Source: Bacteroidaceae bacterium
GTDB taxonomy: Bacteria; Bacteroidota; Bacteroidia; Bacteroidales; Bacteroidaceae
NCBI GenBank assembly: GCA_017615835.1
Contig: JAFZZI010000009.1
Span: forward strand, 45,906-109,905
Length of the DNA stretch: 64,000 bases
Reading direction: 5' to 3'
How positions within the stretch are numbered: position 1 is the first letter of the stretch; the number at the start of each line of letters is the position of its first letter. The notes under the pieces are model-generated. The model worked only from the letters and a program-made list of their open reading frames with translations. It was not told where the DNA came from and ran no database searches. This document shows positions 1 to 9,882 of this stretch, one piece after another. Position numbers and translations under genes: made by a program.

Positions 1-3000
1 TTCGTGTTTGATAGTATAGACTGAGTCTGGCAGAAGGGTGATTTCCTGATTGTAGGCTATGATTCTGGCATTGTTACCGTTGCTACGCTGCCTTTGGTTG
101 TTCAGTGAATTGGTGTAGCGGTTGTTTACCTTTTTCAGATAGTTGCTCATGTTATAGAGTTTCAGCATGTCGAACCTGCCGTTCAGTGATATGTTGCGCT
201 TGTTCGAAATGATGTTGCCGTACGACTTGCCGGAAGAGTATGTGGCTCCTCTGTTCCATGTGTAATGCCCTGTGTAACTGATACTTGTATTGGTCCATGC
301 AAATATGGGCAATTTGTCAAGCGGCAACTGGTAATTGACAGTGAAGTTCTGCTGATAGTCGAGTGGTTTTCCCAGTTTTCGCAGGCTCATCTTTACAGAG
401 TCTTTCCATATCTCATAATCATCAGGATAAAGGTCTTTGTTGACAACTCTGTACGGTTCTTCAATTTCTGCTCTGGTCCTTGCGGTGAAACTCATCCTGA
501 GACTCTTGAAAATGTCCCAGTTAACTGACAGGTCTCGGTTCCAGTAGAACTGGTTTGAGTGGGTGGGCCTGATTTCTCCGAACGAACCCTCGAGGTCGCG
601 TTCCTGAAGTTCGTGGTAGTTTCGCATGAGGTCAGTGTTGAAAGAGATGCTTTGAGGCAAAGGGTTAATAGTACTTTCCTTGAGTATCCGGAACCATACA
701 GACCTGAAGTTAGTCTTGGCGAAAGGTGCTATAGAGCCTATGGGTGAACTGTAGTTATATGTAAGTGCGCCTCTCCATCTGATGTCGCGTTCGTAGACGA
801 TGGTGCTGCTGTTATTGTATTGTGCGGACCTCGAGAAACTTACGGAGAAGTTGGCTGGGTCATAAGGCATAGGCTTCCTGGAGCTTATGTTGACTTTGGC
901 TCCAGTGATACTGAAGTTCTTCTGAGTCATTTCAGTTTGGGTCATACTCTTTATTGAATCGCGTGCATGCCCCTCAGGATACGATTCAATAACGTCGTTC
1001 AGTTCAAGATCAGTATCAAAAGGACTGTATCTGGGTGAGGTCTTTTCTCTTGTGTATGAGTAGTAGACGGGTATTGATATTTTGGCCTTCTCGGGTAAGA
1101 AACGGCCCAGGTTAAAGCTTGTGGTGATGGAATATTTGTAGTAGTTGTCGGTGCGGCGCTCCGAAACGTTCTGCTCAAGTCCGCCGAATCCTGCAGTCAC
1201 CATCTGACCCTTCATGTCAAAGGAGCCAAGGTCGGACAACTGGACATTAAGGTTACCTTGCGCAGCGGTTCCGCCACTACTTTCATAGCCTACAAGGCGC
1301 AACTCGTTCACCCAGACTTCGGCAGAACGCTTGCCTAGGGAGTTGTTCCGGACACCTATCATTATGGCTCTCACATTCCCAATGGAGGGGTTGCCGACAA
1401 CACTTATGCGATTACGTGGGTTATCGGGGTCATAGTCTGTATATGCGGTTGATGAGACTACTCTTGAGCCTGTGGTATTCCTCTCACGGTTGCGCTTGTC
1501 TTTTACCTCGGTCAATTTGTCAAATGTTATGTCAAGCATGTTCGCTTGAGGCCAGACAGCTTCACGGCTACTCTCGTTGTCGCCATTGTAGAAACCGGGC
1601 TCAGTAACTTTCAGTGGTATTTCGTATTCGTAGTAGTTGTCTGAGTAGTCGGATCCGAGTCTCACGAAGACAGACACTTCATCGTTCTTGATGCCGACGG
1701 GATCTTCGATTAATGATTCGGCATGGGCGAACATCTGAATCTTCTGGTACTTGCGCAGGTCCAGAGATGATTTCTTGTAAATACCTTTTGCGTCACCTGC
1801 TTCAACATCCTGAACCTTGATGCTCATGGCTTGTTCGTTTGCCTGGACAAGCTGCGTCTGGTCGGGATCCAGGATTCTGGTAATTCCCGGAGGCATCACA
1901 TAGTTGACGGGTTTTCGGTCACCGTTCTCCTCGATGTTGATAGAGGCGGCCGAAACAGTGCCGGAAAGTCTGGCACTTCTGACCGAAGGGTTGCTGATGG
2001 CTTGCTGGTAAAGCCTCCATTGGCTTGTCATGAGTTGGAGGGTACCGAAACGCAAATGTGTCTCCTCTTTGAATCCGGTCATGTACATGCGGATGAATCT
2101 GATGGAACTGAAATCTCTGATGGATCCAGTAACAGGCGTTTCGTATTGATCAAGTGGAATTCTGAAGCAGTACCAGTTGACAGTCTCTGTCTTGTCGTTG
2201 CGCAACTTGATTCTCGCCTCCCGTTTGTCGAAAATGAAGTTCTTCCCGACTTCCATGTCAGAGGGGCGAAGTGAGATGTGATAGCTGAAGTATTTTTCGT
2301 ACTCGTCTAAAGTGTAGTCGGTGTTGACGTCTTCGACATCCGGTGATGTCCTGGCAGATGTGTTGTAGCTTTGTCTGGTCTCGGCCGAATTGGGAGAGTT
2401 GCCCTCCGTCCCGTTGAAGAGTTTATAACGTTCTAGTACGGAAAGTTCAATATCATCGTAATCATCGCCACGATAGTAGTGGTAGTTGTCAGCCGCCGGA
2501 TCGTTGAGGAAGAGCCTGTATCTGGCAGTATCGGTAACGACAGTCCGTATCCTTTCGAGATAGTCGGCATAAGTCGGGAATCTGCGTTCCTCCTCTGACG
2601 ACAGTCCGTTATATCCTACATCCTGCTTGCTGCGGCTGTCGGAATTGTTATTGTCGAACGCATAGACCAGACTTGTCGAGTTTGGGACACGTCCCCACAC
2701 CGTGGTGGTGTATTTTGTAGAATCTCCGTCAACAGGCATCCCGTTCTCGAAGAACTTCTTGCCGTCTCTTAGTATATCCTCGGATACCTCACCCAGGTTG
2801 ATGTAGAAGTCACCGCCTTCGGACTCGGGATTGTAAATGAAGGGGTCAAGCAACCAGAATTCGAGGTATTCGATGTTGGCAGCCTCAAAGTCGGTAGTGT
2901 TAAGGCTACGCATTATTCCGCCCCAGTTTGAGCCTGGATCCATAAGGTATCCGTCACGGGTAAGGTTGTCGGTCAGGTTGTAGGGACCTCGCTCGTTGGG

Positions 3001-5766
3001 ATAGTAGGAAAGGTTCAGTATTGAGAGAGTGGTTGCCTCTTGTGAAGTTGTCTCTTTGTTGGGGAACAGTTCGCGCTCGTAGACTTCGCGTACATAGTGG
3101 TTGGATAACTGGTCCAAATCGCTCTTTAAGTGTGCGGGAGTAAGAATTGAGTTTCGACGGGTGAACAGAGGATCGATGGTGAACCAGTTGAGCAGTGCAC
3201 GGTGATAACCAATGGCTATGTCATCAGTGTTACCGGCATAGCGGTCAAGAATCTTGGAGGGGATTGATGAGAGTGACCACGCCGACGGATTGCTGATGTC
3301 TATTCCGCTTTCAGCGGCTTCGAAGTCGTCAATGTAGGAAGCGTTTCCCTGTACCTGACCCGATACACTTGAGAAAAGATGGGCGACTTCAGCGGTGAGT
3401 GAGATTCTTGATGGCTCAGTTGCGTTGACGAATGGAAGCAGATCTATCAGGTTTGTCAGTCCTTGGCTCTCCTTTTTCCAAGAAAGGTTAAGGCCAAGCA
3501 TAGTATTGACAAGTGGTTCGGACCCCATGAGCACCTTAGTGGTGAGTGGCATCTCGTTCAAGTGCATTACAGTGCCTCCCAATACGAAGTTTTTGCTGAA
3601 ATCGTATTTCCAGTTCAGTCCGAGCATAGTCTTGCGCTGCATGCTGAAGTCTGTATTGCTCTCAAGCGAAACATTTACGCTGGTCCCTGCATCGATGATG
3701 TTTTGGTTTATTATGGTTACTGTACCGTTGCTGTAGTCGACAATATAGTCGGTGTTTTCTACAAGAGTGGCTCCACCGGCAGTCACTATGACAGAACCAC
3801 GTGGAATATTGAACGAACCAAGGTTTATGACGTTGTCGGCTGAACCGGGGAACTGGCCGCTGAGATAGAACTTGTCTTTTTCGGCAATTCGTCTGGCTTC
3901 AGTTTTTGTCATTCTGTACAGTTCATCGAAAATGTACTTCGAGGCTATTGCAGAGTCTCCTATCTCTTTTGCAAGATGTTTTCCGAAAGGTTCTGTCACC
4001 GGGAATATGATTCTACCGGAAGACGAGAGTACAGTATAACCTTCAACATAGTCGAACTGACCGTTAGGATGTGCCTTCTGGTTTTCGTCCAGACGATCCA
4101 GATTCATCATGCTGAGTAAGGTGCGGCTTTTCAGATCTTGTTCGGGCAGGTATGTTATCCTGCTGCCTGTGCTGTCCGATGCATAGAGTATTTTCAGTTT
4201 GAACCCGTTCCGGGAAAGAGAGCCGCTGCCAATGGAATAGATGTTTTTCATCATGAGGTCCCAGGTTCCTGATCCCGGTGAGTTTGAGTTAGACTTCAGC
4301 AGTTTGAGGTAGAGCGTCTGTCTTGAATCGGGAATGTCAGACGAGAACTCGCCGACCTGATATGTGGCACCTTGGAAGGTATACTCGAAAGCCACGGCAA
4401 GAACCTCGTCGGAGGAGAGTGCTGTTCTGAGTGACAAGTATCCCAAGGCATTGTTGAGGGTGTATTCTGATTCGTTGAGTTTTCGGGCGTTTGATATTTT
4501 TTCGTAATCAGTACTTCCGGAAATGATATCGCCGAGAACGATGGCTATTGAGTCAGCGTTGCGGGCGGCTCCGTACAAATCCGTCATGGACTGGTACAGG
4601 TCGTTTGCTTCGTTGGAGGGGTTAGGGCCCCCAATGGCATGCCAAAGTGGATTGCTGATGAATGAAGATTCTCCTATGTCCGTGAATGCCAGAATATTAC
4701 GGGGATTGTCATAGCTGCTTCGCTTGTTTGTGACCCACACCTCAATGCGTGTTATGTTAATACCCGACATTATTGTCGGGAGCATGGACATGTTGTCGTC
4801 ATAATTGTTGCGGAAGTAGTGTGCCAGGAAAAAGTGACGGTTTTCTTCGTAGTCGCTTGCATCTATTTCGAAATCTGTCAATTGCTCTCCTCCGTTTGAA
4901 CTTACTGTCTTTGATGATGATTCCTTGCGTGAAATTACTGTCTGAAGGGAAAGCTTGCCGAACTGCAGGTCTGCCCTTATGCCAAACAACGAAGAGGCTC
5001 CCTGTATCAGTGACGAGTTTGTGGGGAAACTGATGTTTCCTGCGTCAAGCAACTTGATTATTTCGTCTTCTTTCCCTTCATATCTCAGTTTGATGTTTTT
5101 TGTGTCGAAGGTGAATGTGGCCTCAGTATTGTAATTGAGATCCATATTGATCTTGTCTCCGACTCTGGCGTTCACATTCAAGTTAATCTGCTCGTCAAAA
5201 TCGAACCCGAATGTCTTGCGGTTGTTAGCTGACAGAGAGGGGTTGTCCACATTCTTGAAGTCGCCGCCGATCTTGATTGAAGCCGACCCGCTTGTCTTGA
5301 CCTGAACACCGCCCGGGCCGAAGATCTTCTCAGCCGGCCCAAGATTGAAGTGCATGTCGGTGAAGTCGAATTTCTCCTTTCCGGAACTCTCGTATTCAAC
5401 TTCGTTCTTCTTTTTGAAGTAGGCTTGCATCGACTTGTTCATGCTCCATTTGTTGTACTCCTCGGGAGTCATGAGAATGGGTACGTCAAGATAGTTGTCG
5501 CCTAATTTTGTACCTACGCTATAGTTGTGGTCGGCTTCATTGTAGGTAGCAGACTGTGTAATGTTCTCAGGGTTGCGTAAGTTGCCGGGGATTGAGGTCC
5601 CCAGGTCAGTAAAGGCCTGATCGGATGTTGCGCTTGCCCTATACCTCGATACCCTTACCGTGTCACCTCGGTTCCGCCCCGTTTGGGAGTAAGCGGAACT
5701 TGCCGTCCCGAAGAGGCATAAGACTGCCAGAAGCGGGATCGTGAATATTTGCGGTTTGGGTGCCAT
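1..5766 (-). CDS. sprA: SprA/Sov, outer-membrane translocon of the type IX secretion system (partial, C-terminus beyond the window)
   Basis: One uninterrupted minus-strand frame of 1,922 codons runs from an ATG at 5766 to the left edge, so the C-terminus is missing. The start gives a signal peptide (hydrophobic IFTIPLLAVLCLFG, then SSAYSQ). About residue 83 the frame reads GTKLGDNYLDVPILMTPE and near residue 923 PNERGPYNLTDN, both features I recognise from the SprA/Sov family. SprA is a giant outer-membrane barrel of roughly 2,400 residues through which T9SS cargo crosses. It lies 25 bp after ruvA and probably shares its transcript. porT, another T9SS gene, is at 36.3 kb, and the C10 peptidase at 24.7 kb looks like cargo. 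Antisense frames inside it are shadows. Confidence 0.95.
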   Translation of the reverse strand, partial: MAPKPQIFTIPLLAVLCLFGTASSAYSQTGRNRGDTVRVSRYRASATSDQAFTDLGTSIPGNLRNPENITQSATYNEADHNYSVGTKLGDNYLDVPILMTPEEYNKWSMNKSMQAYFKKKNEVEYESSGKEKFDFTDMHFNLGPAEKIFGPGGVQVKTSGSASIKIGGDFKNVDNPSLSANNRKTFGFDFDEQINLNVNARVGDKINMDLNYNTEATFTFDTKNIKLRYEGKEDEIIKLLDAGNISFPTNSSLIQGASSLFGIRADLQFGKLSLQTVISRKESSSKTVSSNGGEQLTDFEIDASDYEENRHFFLAHYFRNNYDDNMSMLPTIMSGINITRIEVWVTNKRSSYDNPRNILAFTDIGESSFISNPLWHAIGGPNPSNEANDLYQSMTDLYGAARNADSIAIVLGDIISGSTDYEKISNARKLNESEYTLNNALGYLSLRTALSSDEVLAVAFEYTFQGATYQVGEFSSDIPDSRQTLYLKLLKSNSNSPGSGTWDLMMKNIYSIGSGSLSRNGFKLKILYASDSTGSRITYLPEQDLKSRTLLSMMNLDRLDENQKAHPNGQFDYVEGYTVLSSSGRIIFPVTEPFGKHLAKEIGDSAIASKYIFDELYRMTKTEARRIAEKDKFYLSGQFPGSADNVINLGSFNIPRGSVIVTAGGATLVENTDYIVDYSNGTVTIINQNIIDAGTSVNVSLESNTDFSMQRKTMLGLNWKYDFSKNFVLGGTVMHLNEMPLTTKVLMGSEPLVNTMLGLNLSWKKESQGLTNLIDLLPFVNATEPSRISLTAEVAHLFSSVSGQVQGNASYIDDFEAAESGIDISNPSAWSLSSIPSKILDRYAGNTDDIAIGYHRALLNWFTIDPLFTRRNSILTPAHLKSDLDQLSNHYVREVYERELFPNKETTSQEATTLSILNLSYYPNERGPYNLTDNLTRDGYLMDPGSNWGGIMRSLNTTDFEAANIEYLEFWLLDPFIYNPESEGGDFYINLGEVSEDILRDGKKFFENGMPVDGDSTKYTTTVWGRVPNSTSLVYAFDNNNSDSRSKQDVGYNGLSSEEERRFPTYADYLERIRTVVTDTARYRLFLNDPAADNYHYYRGDDYDDIELSVLERYKLFNGTEGNSPNSAETRQSYNTSARTSPDVEDVNTDYTLDEYEKYFSYHISLRPSDMEVGKNFIFDKREARIKLRNDKTETVNWYCFRIPLDQYETPVTGSIRDFSSIRFIRMYMTGFKEETHLRFGTLQLMTSQWRLYQQAISNPSVRSARLSGTVSAASINIEENGDRKPVNYVMPPGITRILDPDQTQLVQANEQAMSIKVQDVEAGDAKGIYKKSSLDLRKYQKIQMFAHAESLIEDPVGIKNDEVSVFVRLGSDYSDNYYEYEIPLKVTEPGFYNGDNESSREAVWPQANMLDITFDKLTEVKDKRNRERNTTGSRVVSSTAYTDYDPDNPRNRISVVGNPSIGNVRAIMIGVRNNSLGKRSAEVWVNELRLVGYESSGGTAAQGNLNVQLSDLGSFDMKGQMVTAGFGGLEQNVSERRTDNYYKYSITTSFNLGRFLPEKAKISIPVYYSYTREKTSPRYSPFDTDLELNDVIESYPEGHARDSIKSMTQTEMTQKNFSITGAKVNISSRKPMPYDPANFSVSFSRSAQYNNSSTIVYERDIRWRGALTYNYSSPIGSIAPFAKTNFRSVWFRILKESTINPLPQSISFNTDLMRNYHELQERDLEGSFGEIRPTHSNQFYWNRDLSVNWDIFKSLRMSFTARTRAEIEEPYRVVNKDLYPDDYEIWKDSVKMSLRKLGKPLDYQQNFTVNYQLPLDKLPIFAWTNTSISYTGHYTWNRGATYSSGKSYGNIISNKRNISLNGRFDMLKLYNMSNYLKKVNNRYTNSLNNQRQRSNGNNARIIAYNQEITLLPDSVYTIKHE

Positions 5767-5791
5767 TGTCGTTAATCCGGGGTGTGCATGG

Positions 5792-6388
5792 TCAGATGCG
5801 TTTCAGAGCTTCCTTTATGATGGCTTCTACAGTGAAATCCGGATTTTCTTTTATTATTGACTGTACTGTTTTGAGCGACTGTGACTGTTGGAAGCCTAGC
5901 ATCGTCAGTGCCGCCACTGCGTTCTCAATATTCTCACTGGCAGTTTTGTCTATTGAAGCTGAGAGACACGAAGCCGTTGCCGATTCTACTCTCATTTTGT
6001 CTTTCAGATCAACGATAATTCTTTGGGCTGTCTTGAGCCCGATGCCCTTGACCTGTTTCAGCAGACGTTCGTCACCGGTACTTATGATGTTCTCCAGCTC
6101 GGATGGAGAGAATGCCGACAAAATCATTCGGGCGGAAGCTCCTCCTATGCCGGGAACAGATATGAGCAGGAGGAACAGTTCACGCTCACGACGGTCAGCG
6201 AAGCCGTATAGGACATAGGCATCTTCGCGTATCGCCTCGTTGACGTATAGTTTGGCTTCCTGACTGTTTTGAATGGCGGAATATGTGTTGAGGGAAATGT
6301 TCAACAGATAGCCGACTCCACCGGCGGTTTCTATAACGACTTGTGCGGGATCAAGTTTCTCAATTCTTCCTTTGACGAACTCTATCAT
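5792..6388 (-). CDS. ruvA: Holliday junction branch migration protein RuvA
   Basis: 198 residues, the normal RuvA length. RuvA binds four-way junctions and loads the RuvB motor during recombination repair. The N-terminal OB-fold begins [12 protein letters not shown]. Two helix-hairpin-helix motifs are visible: VPGIGG at about 78-83 and VKGIG at about 113-117, followed by [13 protein letters not shown]. The C-terminal domain (about 150-198) is the small RuvB-binding bundle. The frame stays open upstream to 6769, but that extension is antisense to the epimerase gene and has no RuvA character, so I start at the ATG at 6388. It is the first gene of the ruvA-sprA unit. Confidence 0.97.
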   Translation of the reverse strand: MIEFVKGRIEKLDPAQVVIETAGGVGYLLNISLNTYSAIQNSQEAKLYVNEAIREDAYVLYGFADRRERELFLLLISVPGIGGASARMILSAFSPSELENIISTGDERLLKQVKGIGLKTAQRIIVDLKDKMRVESATASCLSASIDKTASENIENAVAALTMLGFQQSQSLKTVQSIIKENPDFTVEAIIKEALKRI

Positions 6389-6442
6389 TATCTTTTGACT
6401 GGGGTTACTGAAAGATAACGATGAAATACTCTTTTTATTGCT

Positions 6443-6473
6443 GCGTGCACGTACAAAACGTGTGTACGCACGC
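6443..6473. repeat. Imperfect inverted repeat in the divergent ruvA / epimerase intergenic region
   Basis: Arms GCGTGC-(AC)-GTAC and GTAC-GCACGC flank a loop of about 9 nt; the left arm also holds the palindrome CGTGCACG. It lies midway between the divergent starts at 6388 and 6527. It could be a regulator-binding site or an RNA hairpin. No T-run follows on either strand, so it is not an obvious terminator. Confidence 0.4.
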
Positions 6474-6526
6474 GAGATGTTGAAATGATTTGCTAAATTC
6501 GCGATGTCATACCAGATATTGTATTT

Positions 6527-7555
6527 ATGAAAAAGAAAGCTTTGTTTATTGGCGGTACAGGCACCATCAGCACTGCCATTACCCGCCGTCTGGCTGGGAT
6601 GGATGAATGGGAACTTACACTTGTCAACAGAGGAAACCGCTTGTCTGAGGTTCCGGAAGGTGTCAGGGTCATAAAGGCGGACATAAATGACGAGGATGCA
6701 GTAAGACGCCTTACGGCAGGTCTGTCTTTTGATGTGGTGGCCGATTTCATCGGATTCATTCCGCAACATGTGGAGCGCGACTATCGCCTGTTTTCAGGTC
6801 GTACAGCCCAATACATATACATCAGTTCCGCGTCGGCTTACAACAAGCCTTCCGGCAGTTATATTATTACTGAGGGTACCACCCTGTGCAATCCTTATTG
6901 GGAATATTCGCGTAATAAGATAGCTTGTGAGGATTTTCTTATGCGTAAATATCGCGAGAATGGATTCCCCGTAACAATAATACGTCCGAGCCATACTTAT
7001 GACGAACGCTCTGTTCCTCTTGGTGTTCATGGTGCAAAAGGCAGTTGGCAGGTAGTTAAACGCATGATTGAAGGTAAGCGAGTCATAATACATGGAGACG
7101 GTACCTCTTTGTGGACTTTTACACATAGTTCCGATTTTGCGAAGGGATTTGTTGGCCTTATGGGTAATGTCCATTCACTTGGCGAGGCTTTCCAAATAAT
7201 GTCAGACGAGACCTTGACTTGGAATCAGGCCTATGCTTCGATGGCATCGGTACTCGGTGTGGAACTGAAACCATACTATGTTTCTTCTGCTTTTCTCGCC
7301 GGGGCAGGTGATAACGACTATGAGGGCAGTCTGCTTGGTGACAAGGCCTGTTCTGTTGCGTTTGACTGCAGTAAATTGAAACGCATTGTTCCGGATTTCC
7401 AGGCAACCATACGTTTTGATCAAGGTATCCGATCAACAATCCAGTATGTGCTTTCACACCCCGAATGCCAGATTCCTGATTCTGAGTTTGACGAATGGTG
7501 TGACCGTGTGATTGTCGCTCAGGAAGAGGCCCGTTGTAAGGTGTTGGGTATTTGA
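6527..7555 (+). CDS. NAD-dependent epimerase/dehydratase (atypical SDR family)
   Basis: 342 residues. The N-terminus [14 protein letters not shown] is a Rossmann dinucleotide-binding loop. The active-site serine region is ISSASAY and the YxxxK pair is YSRNK near residue 127. The substrate-side motif TIIRPSHTY and the [15 protein letters not shown] stretch match NAD-dependent epimerase/dehydratases related to the CSP41/RNA-binding-like SDR branch. The substrate, presumably a nucleotide sugar or other sugar derivative, cannot be told from sequence. The gene is divergent from ruvA, and the esterase gene follows 26 bp downstream on the same strand. Confidence 0.85.
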   Translation: MKKKALFIGGTGTISTAITRRLAGMDEWELTLVNRGNRLSEVPEGVRVIKADINDEDAVRRLTAGLSFDVVADFIGFIPQHVERDYRLFSGRTAQYIYISSASAYNKPSGSYIITEGTTLCNPYWEYSRNKIACEDFLMRKYRENGFPVTIIRPSHTYDERSVPLGVHGAKGSWQVVKRMIEGKRVIIHGDGTSLWTFTHSSDFAKGFVGLMGNVHSLGEAFQIMSDETLTWNQAYASMASVLGVELKPYYVSSAFLAGAGDNDYEGSLLGDKACSVAFDCSKLKRIVPDFQATIRFDQGIRSTIQYVLSHPECQIPDSEFDEWCDRVIVAQEEARCKVLGI

Positions 7556-7581
7556 AGACAGAGTGATATAATGACAGATAA

Positions 7582-8694
7582 ATGAGAAAAGTTTCGTTTT
7601 TCATGGCAGTGGCACTCGTGATACAAAGTGTCTCTGCAGTAGCTGAAACGGTAGTTCCGGCATCAGATAGCCGTATCGTGTGGGTGGGCCGTACTCAGGT
7701 TGACAGTGGCGAAGTGTCGTTTGACTGGAGTTCCGTTTATGTGAGGATATCCTTTGAGGGTAACTTGTTGAAACTCAAGGCTACTGATACCCGCAAGGAT
7801 TACTTCAACATCTGGATAGACAAGGAAATGTGTGCCGAACCTGACAAGGTGGTCTCTATTAGCAGCGATACACTGCTTCAGATTGTCTCGCCTTCGGATT
7901 TCGATTCATCCAAGGCTATGAAAAAACCTCACACTGTGATAATCCAGAAAAGGACAGAGGGTGAGCAGGGCAGGGCTGTGTTCCGGGAGTTTGAGACCTC
8001 AGGCACTGTGTTGCAGGCAAGTGGAATCTTACCAAGGATGATTGAGTTCGTCGGTGACTCCTACACATGTGGATACGGCTCGGAGAACAGCATTGCAACC
8101 CAGCGCTACAGACCCGAGACTCAGAATCCGTCGAAGACATATGCTGCTGTCACTGCCAGATATTTCGGTGCTGACTTTGTCACAATAGCACATTCCGGTC
8201 AGGGTATCTCGCGCAATTACGATGATGGTGACAGGTCGCAACACATGCCCTCACGCTATTCGCAGACTTTCGATACGGACCGTTCGGTTAAATGGGAGCC
8301 TCAGGGAGACTTCAGACCTGCAGTCACAGTCATATATCTGGGAACAAACGATTTTTCGACCGAACGCCAGCCTATGAGGGGAGCATTCAAACGCGATTAC
8401 TTATCGCTGCTGTCGAAAATAAAGGCCTATTGGGGGGCTGAGCATCCAATTCTCTGTGTGTCGTCGAAGGCCGATCCTATCCTCTTCGAGTATATCAGAG
8501 AGACTGTAGAGGACTGCGGTATGAAGAATGTTTATTATACAGGCTTCTTCAATGGAGTACATCTTGACACCAATGCCGAACTCGGTGCAGACTGGCATCC
8601 CAATTATAGGGCGCATGTGAAACTGGCCTATGCCTTGATTCCCTACATATCCACAATAACAGGCTGGGAGATGGAGGCTAAGCCCGTGGAATAA
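7582..8694 (+). CDS. Secreted SGNH-hydrolase esterase, carbohydrate esterase family 2-like
   Basis: 370 residues with a signal peptide (KVSFFMAVALVIQSVSAVAE). Residues about 25-140 form a beta-rich domain (RIVWVGRTQVDSGEVSFDWS...) as in the jelly-roll of CE2 esterases. The SGNH domain follows: nucleophile in EFVGDSYTCGYGSE at about residue 155, block-III GTNDFS, and the catalytic histidine in DWHPNYRAH near the C-terminus. CE2 enzymes remove acetyl groups from plant or host polysaccharides in the periplasm or at the surface. The substrate here is inferred only. It may be co-transcribed with the preceding epimerase. The next gene, ddh, has its own promoter. Confidence 0.82.
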   Translation: MRKVSFFMAVALVIQSVSAVAETVVPASDSRIVWVGRTQVDSGEVSFDWSSVYVRISFEGNLLKLKATDTRKDYFNIWIDKEMCAEPDKVVSISSDTLLQIVSPSDFDSSKAMKKPHTVIIQKRTEGEQGRAVFREFETSGTVLQASGILPRMIEFVGDSYTCGYGSENSIATQRYRPETQNPSKTYAAVTARYFGADFVTIAHSGQGISRNYDDGDRSQHMPSRYSQTFDTDRSVKWEPQGDFRPAVTVIYLGTNDFSTERQPMRGAFKRDYLSLLSKIKAYWGAEHPILCVSSKADPILFEYIRETVEDCGMKNVYYTGFFNGVHLDTNAELGADWHPNYRAHVKLAYALIPYISTITGWEMEAKPVE

Positions 8695-8704
8695 AAAAAA
8701 TGAT

Positions 8705-8712
8705 TAGTTTTG
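8705..8712 (+). promoter_or_regulatory. Promoter -7 box for ddh
   Basis: TAGTTTTG matches the Bacteroidetes TAnnTTTG -7 element, 28 bp before the ddh ATG and just after the esterase stop. The -33 element is degenerate. Confidence 0.5.
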
Positions 8713-8740
8713 CAGTCGTAAAACACCTAACCATTAGACA

Positions 8741-9640
8741 ATGAAAAAGATTAAGGCAGCGGTCGTCGGCTATGGAAACATAGGACGCTACGTATTGGAG
8801 GCTCTTGAAACGGCTCCCGATTTTGAAATTGCCGGTGTGGTGCGCCGTTCCGGAGCCAAGGACAAACCCGCCGAATTGGCTGATTATGATGTGGTTGATG
8901 ACATCTCGAAGATTGAAAAGCCTGATGTGGCTATTCTTGCAGTACCAAGCCGCAAAACTGAAGAGTATGCAGCCAAGATGATGCGCGAGGGCATTAGTAC
9001 AGTTGACAGTTTCGATATACACACGCTTATACCTGAGACCCGTTCCCGTCTTGACAAAGTAGCCAGGCAAACCGGAAAGGTAGCTGTGATTTCTGCCGGA
9101 TGGGATCCGGGTTCCGATTCAGTGGTAAGAGCACTGATGCAGGCAATGTCTCCCAAGGGTGTTTCATATACAAATTTCGGCCCCGGAATGTCTATGGGAC
9201 ACACTGTGGCAGTCAAGTCGATTGAAGGTGTCAGAAACGCCTTGTCTATGACGATACCTTTGGGTACGGGCATTCACCGCCGCATGGTTTACGTTGAACT
9301 TGAACCTGGGCGTGAACTGGCGGAAGTGGCAGCGGCCATCAAAAGCGATCCTTATTTCGTACATGACGAGACGCATGTAATGCAGGTTGAGTCTGTCGAT
9401 GAACTGAAGGATATGGGGCATGGAGTCAATCTGATACGTAAGGGCGTCAGCGGAAAGACACAGAATCAGCTATTTGAGTTTGACATGAAGATAAACAATC
9501 CGGCACTGACCGGCCAGATTCTTGTCTGTTCGGCACGGGCGGCAGTAAAACAGGCTCCCGGTTGCTATACTCTGATAGAAATTCCAGTGATAGATTTGCT
9601 TGCGGGTGACCGCGACTCTTTGGTGGCACATCTTGTGTAA
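8741..9640 (+). CDS. ddh: meso-diaminopimelate D-dehydrogenase
   Basis: 299 residues. The enzyme makes meso-2,6-diaminopimelate directly from tetrahydrodipicolinate with ammonia and NADPH (EC 1.4.1.16), a one-step alternative to the acylated DAP routes, feeding lysine and peptidoglycan. The N-terminus KAAVVGYGNIGRYVLEAL is the Rossmann nucleotide site; VVRRSGAKDK, SFDIHTLIPETR, SAGWDPGSDSV and NFGPGMSMGHT are family-specific blocks. The stop TAA overlaps the next start by one base (TAATG), so translation of the DUF2007 gene is probably coupled. asd, an earlier step of the same pathway, is at 40.8 kb. Confidence 0.95.
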   Translation: MKKIKAAVVGYGNIGRYVLEALETAPDFEIAGVVRRSGAKDKPAELADYDVVDDISKIEKPDVAILAVPSRKTEEYAAKMMREGISTVDSFDIHTLIPETRSRLDKVARQTGKVAVISAGWDPGSDSVVRALMQAMSPKGVSYTNFGPGMSMGHTVAVKSIEGVRNALSMTIPLGTGIHRRMVYVELEPGRELAEVAAAIKSDPYFVHDETHVMQVESVDELKDMGHGVNLIRKGVSGKTQNQLFEFDMKINNPALTGQILVCSARAAVKQAPGCYTLIEIPVIDLLAGDRDSLVAHLV

Positions 9641-9879
9641 TGGCTATTATGGCTGACGATAGACTGGTTTGTGTGTTCAAGGGACAGGCCTTCGAGGCAG
9701 AGGTAGTCAAGGCCCGTCTTGAGGATTCTGGCATTCCTTCCATGATACAGAATGATACCCTGAGCGCCATTTTCTCTACTTATACGTATATGGCGGGCGA
9801 TGTGGCTGTGATGGTGAATTCTGACGATGCCGAGGCTGCACGGACTCTTTTGGATTCTGAAAACGAATTGACAGATTAG
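9640..9879 (+). CDS. DUF2007-domain small protein
   Basis: 79 residues from the ATG overlapping the ddh stop; an in-frame ATG at 9649 is an alternative. The pattern ADDRLVCVFKGQAFEAEVVKARLEDSGIP...GDVAVMVNSDDAEAARTLL matches DUF2007 proteins, small ferredoxin-like-fold domains thought to sense or signal; no molecular role is established. No signal peptide or membrane segment. argF' follows 3 bp later, so it sits inside a ddh-DUF2007-argF' unit. Confidence 0.75.
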   Translation: MAIMADDRLVCVFKGQAFEAEVVKARLEDSGIPSMIQNDTLSAIFSTYTYMAGDVAVMVNSDDAEAARTLLDSENELTD

Positions 9880-9882
9880 GAT

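Noticed and set aside
1831-2274. 147-codon plus-strand frame inside sprA
   Set aside because: It is antisense to an intact sprA frame and has no domain or start context; several other plus-strand frames in 1-5 kb are the same kind of shadow.
3395-3843. Two overlapping plus-strand frames of 113 and 126 codons inside sprA
   Set aside because: Both are antisense to coding sequence and overlap each other in different phases, as expected by chance.
6389-6769. Upstream extension of the ruvA frame giving a 325-residue protein
   Set aside because: The extension is antisense to the epimerase gene and carries no RuvA-like sequence; RuvA starts at [10 protein letters not shown].
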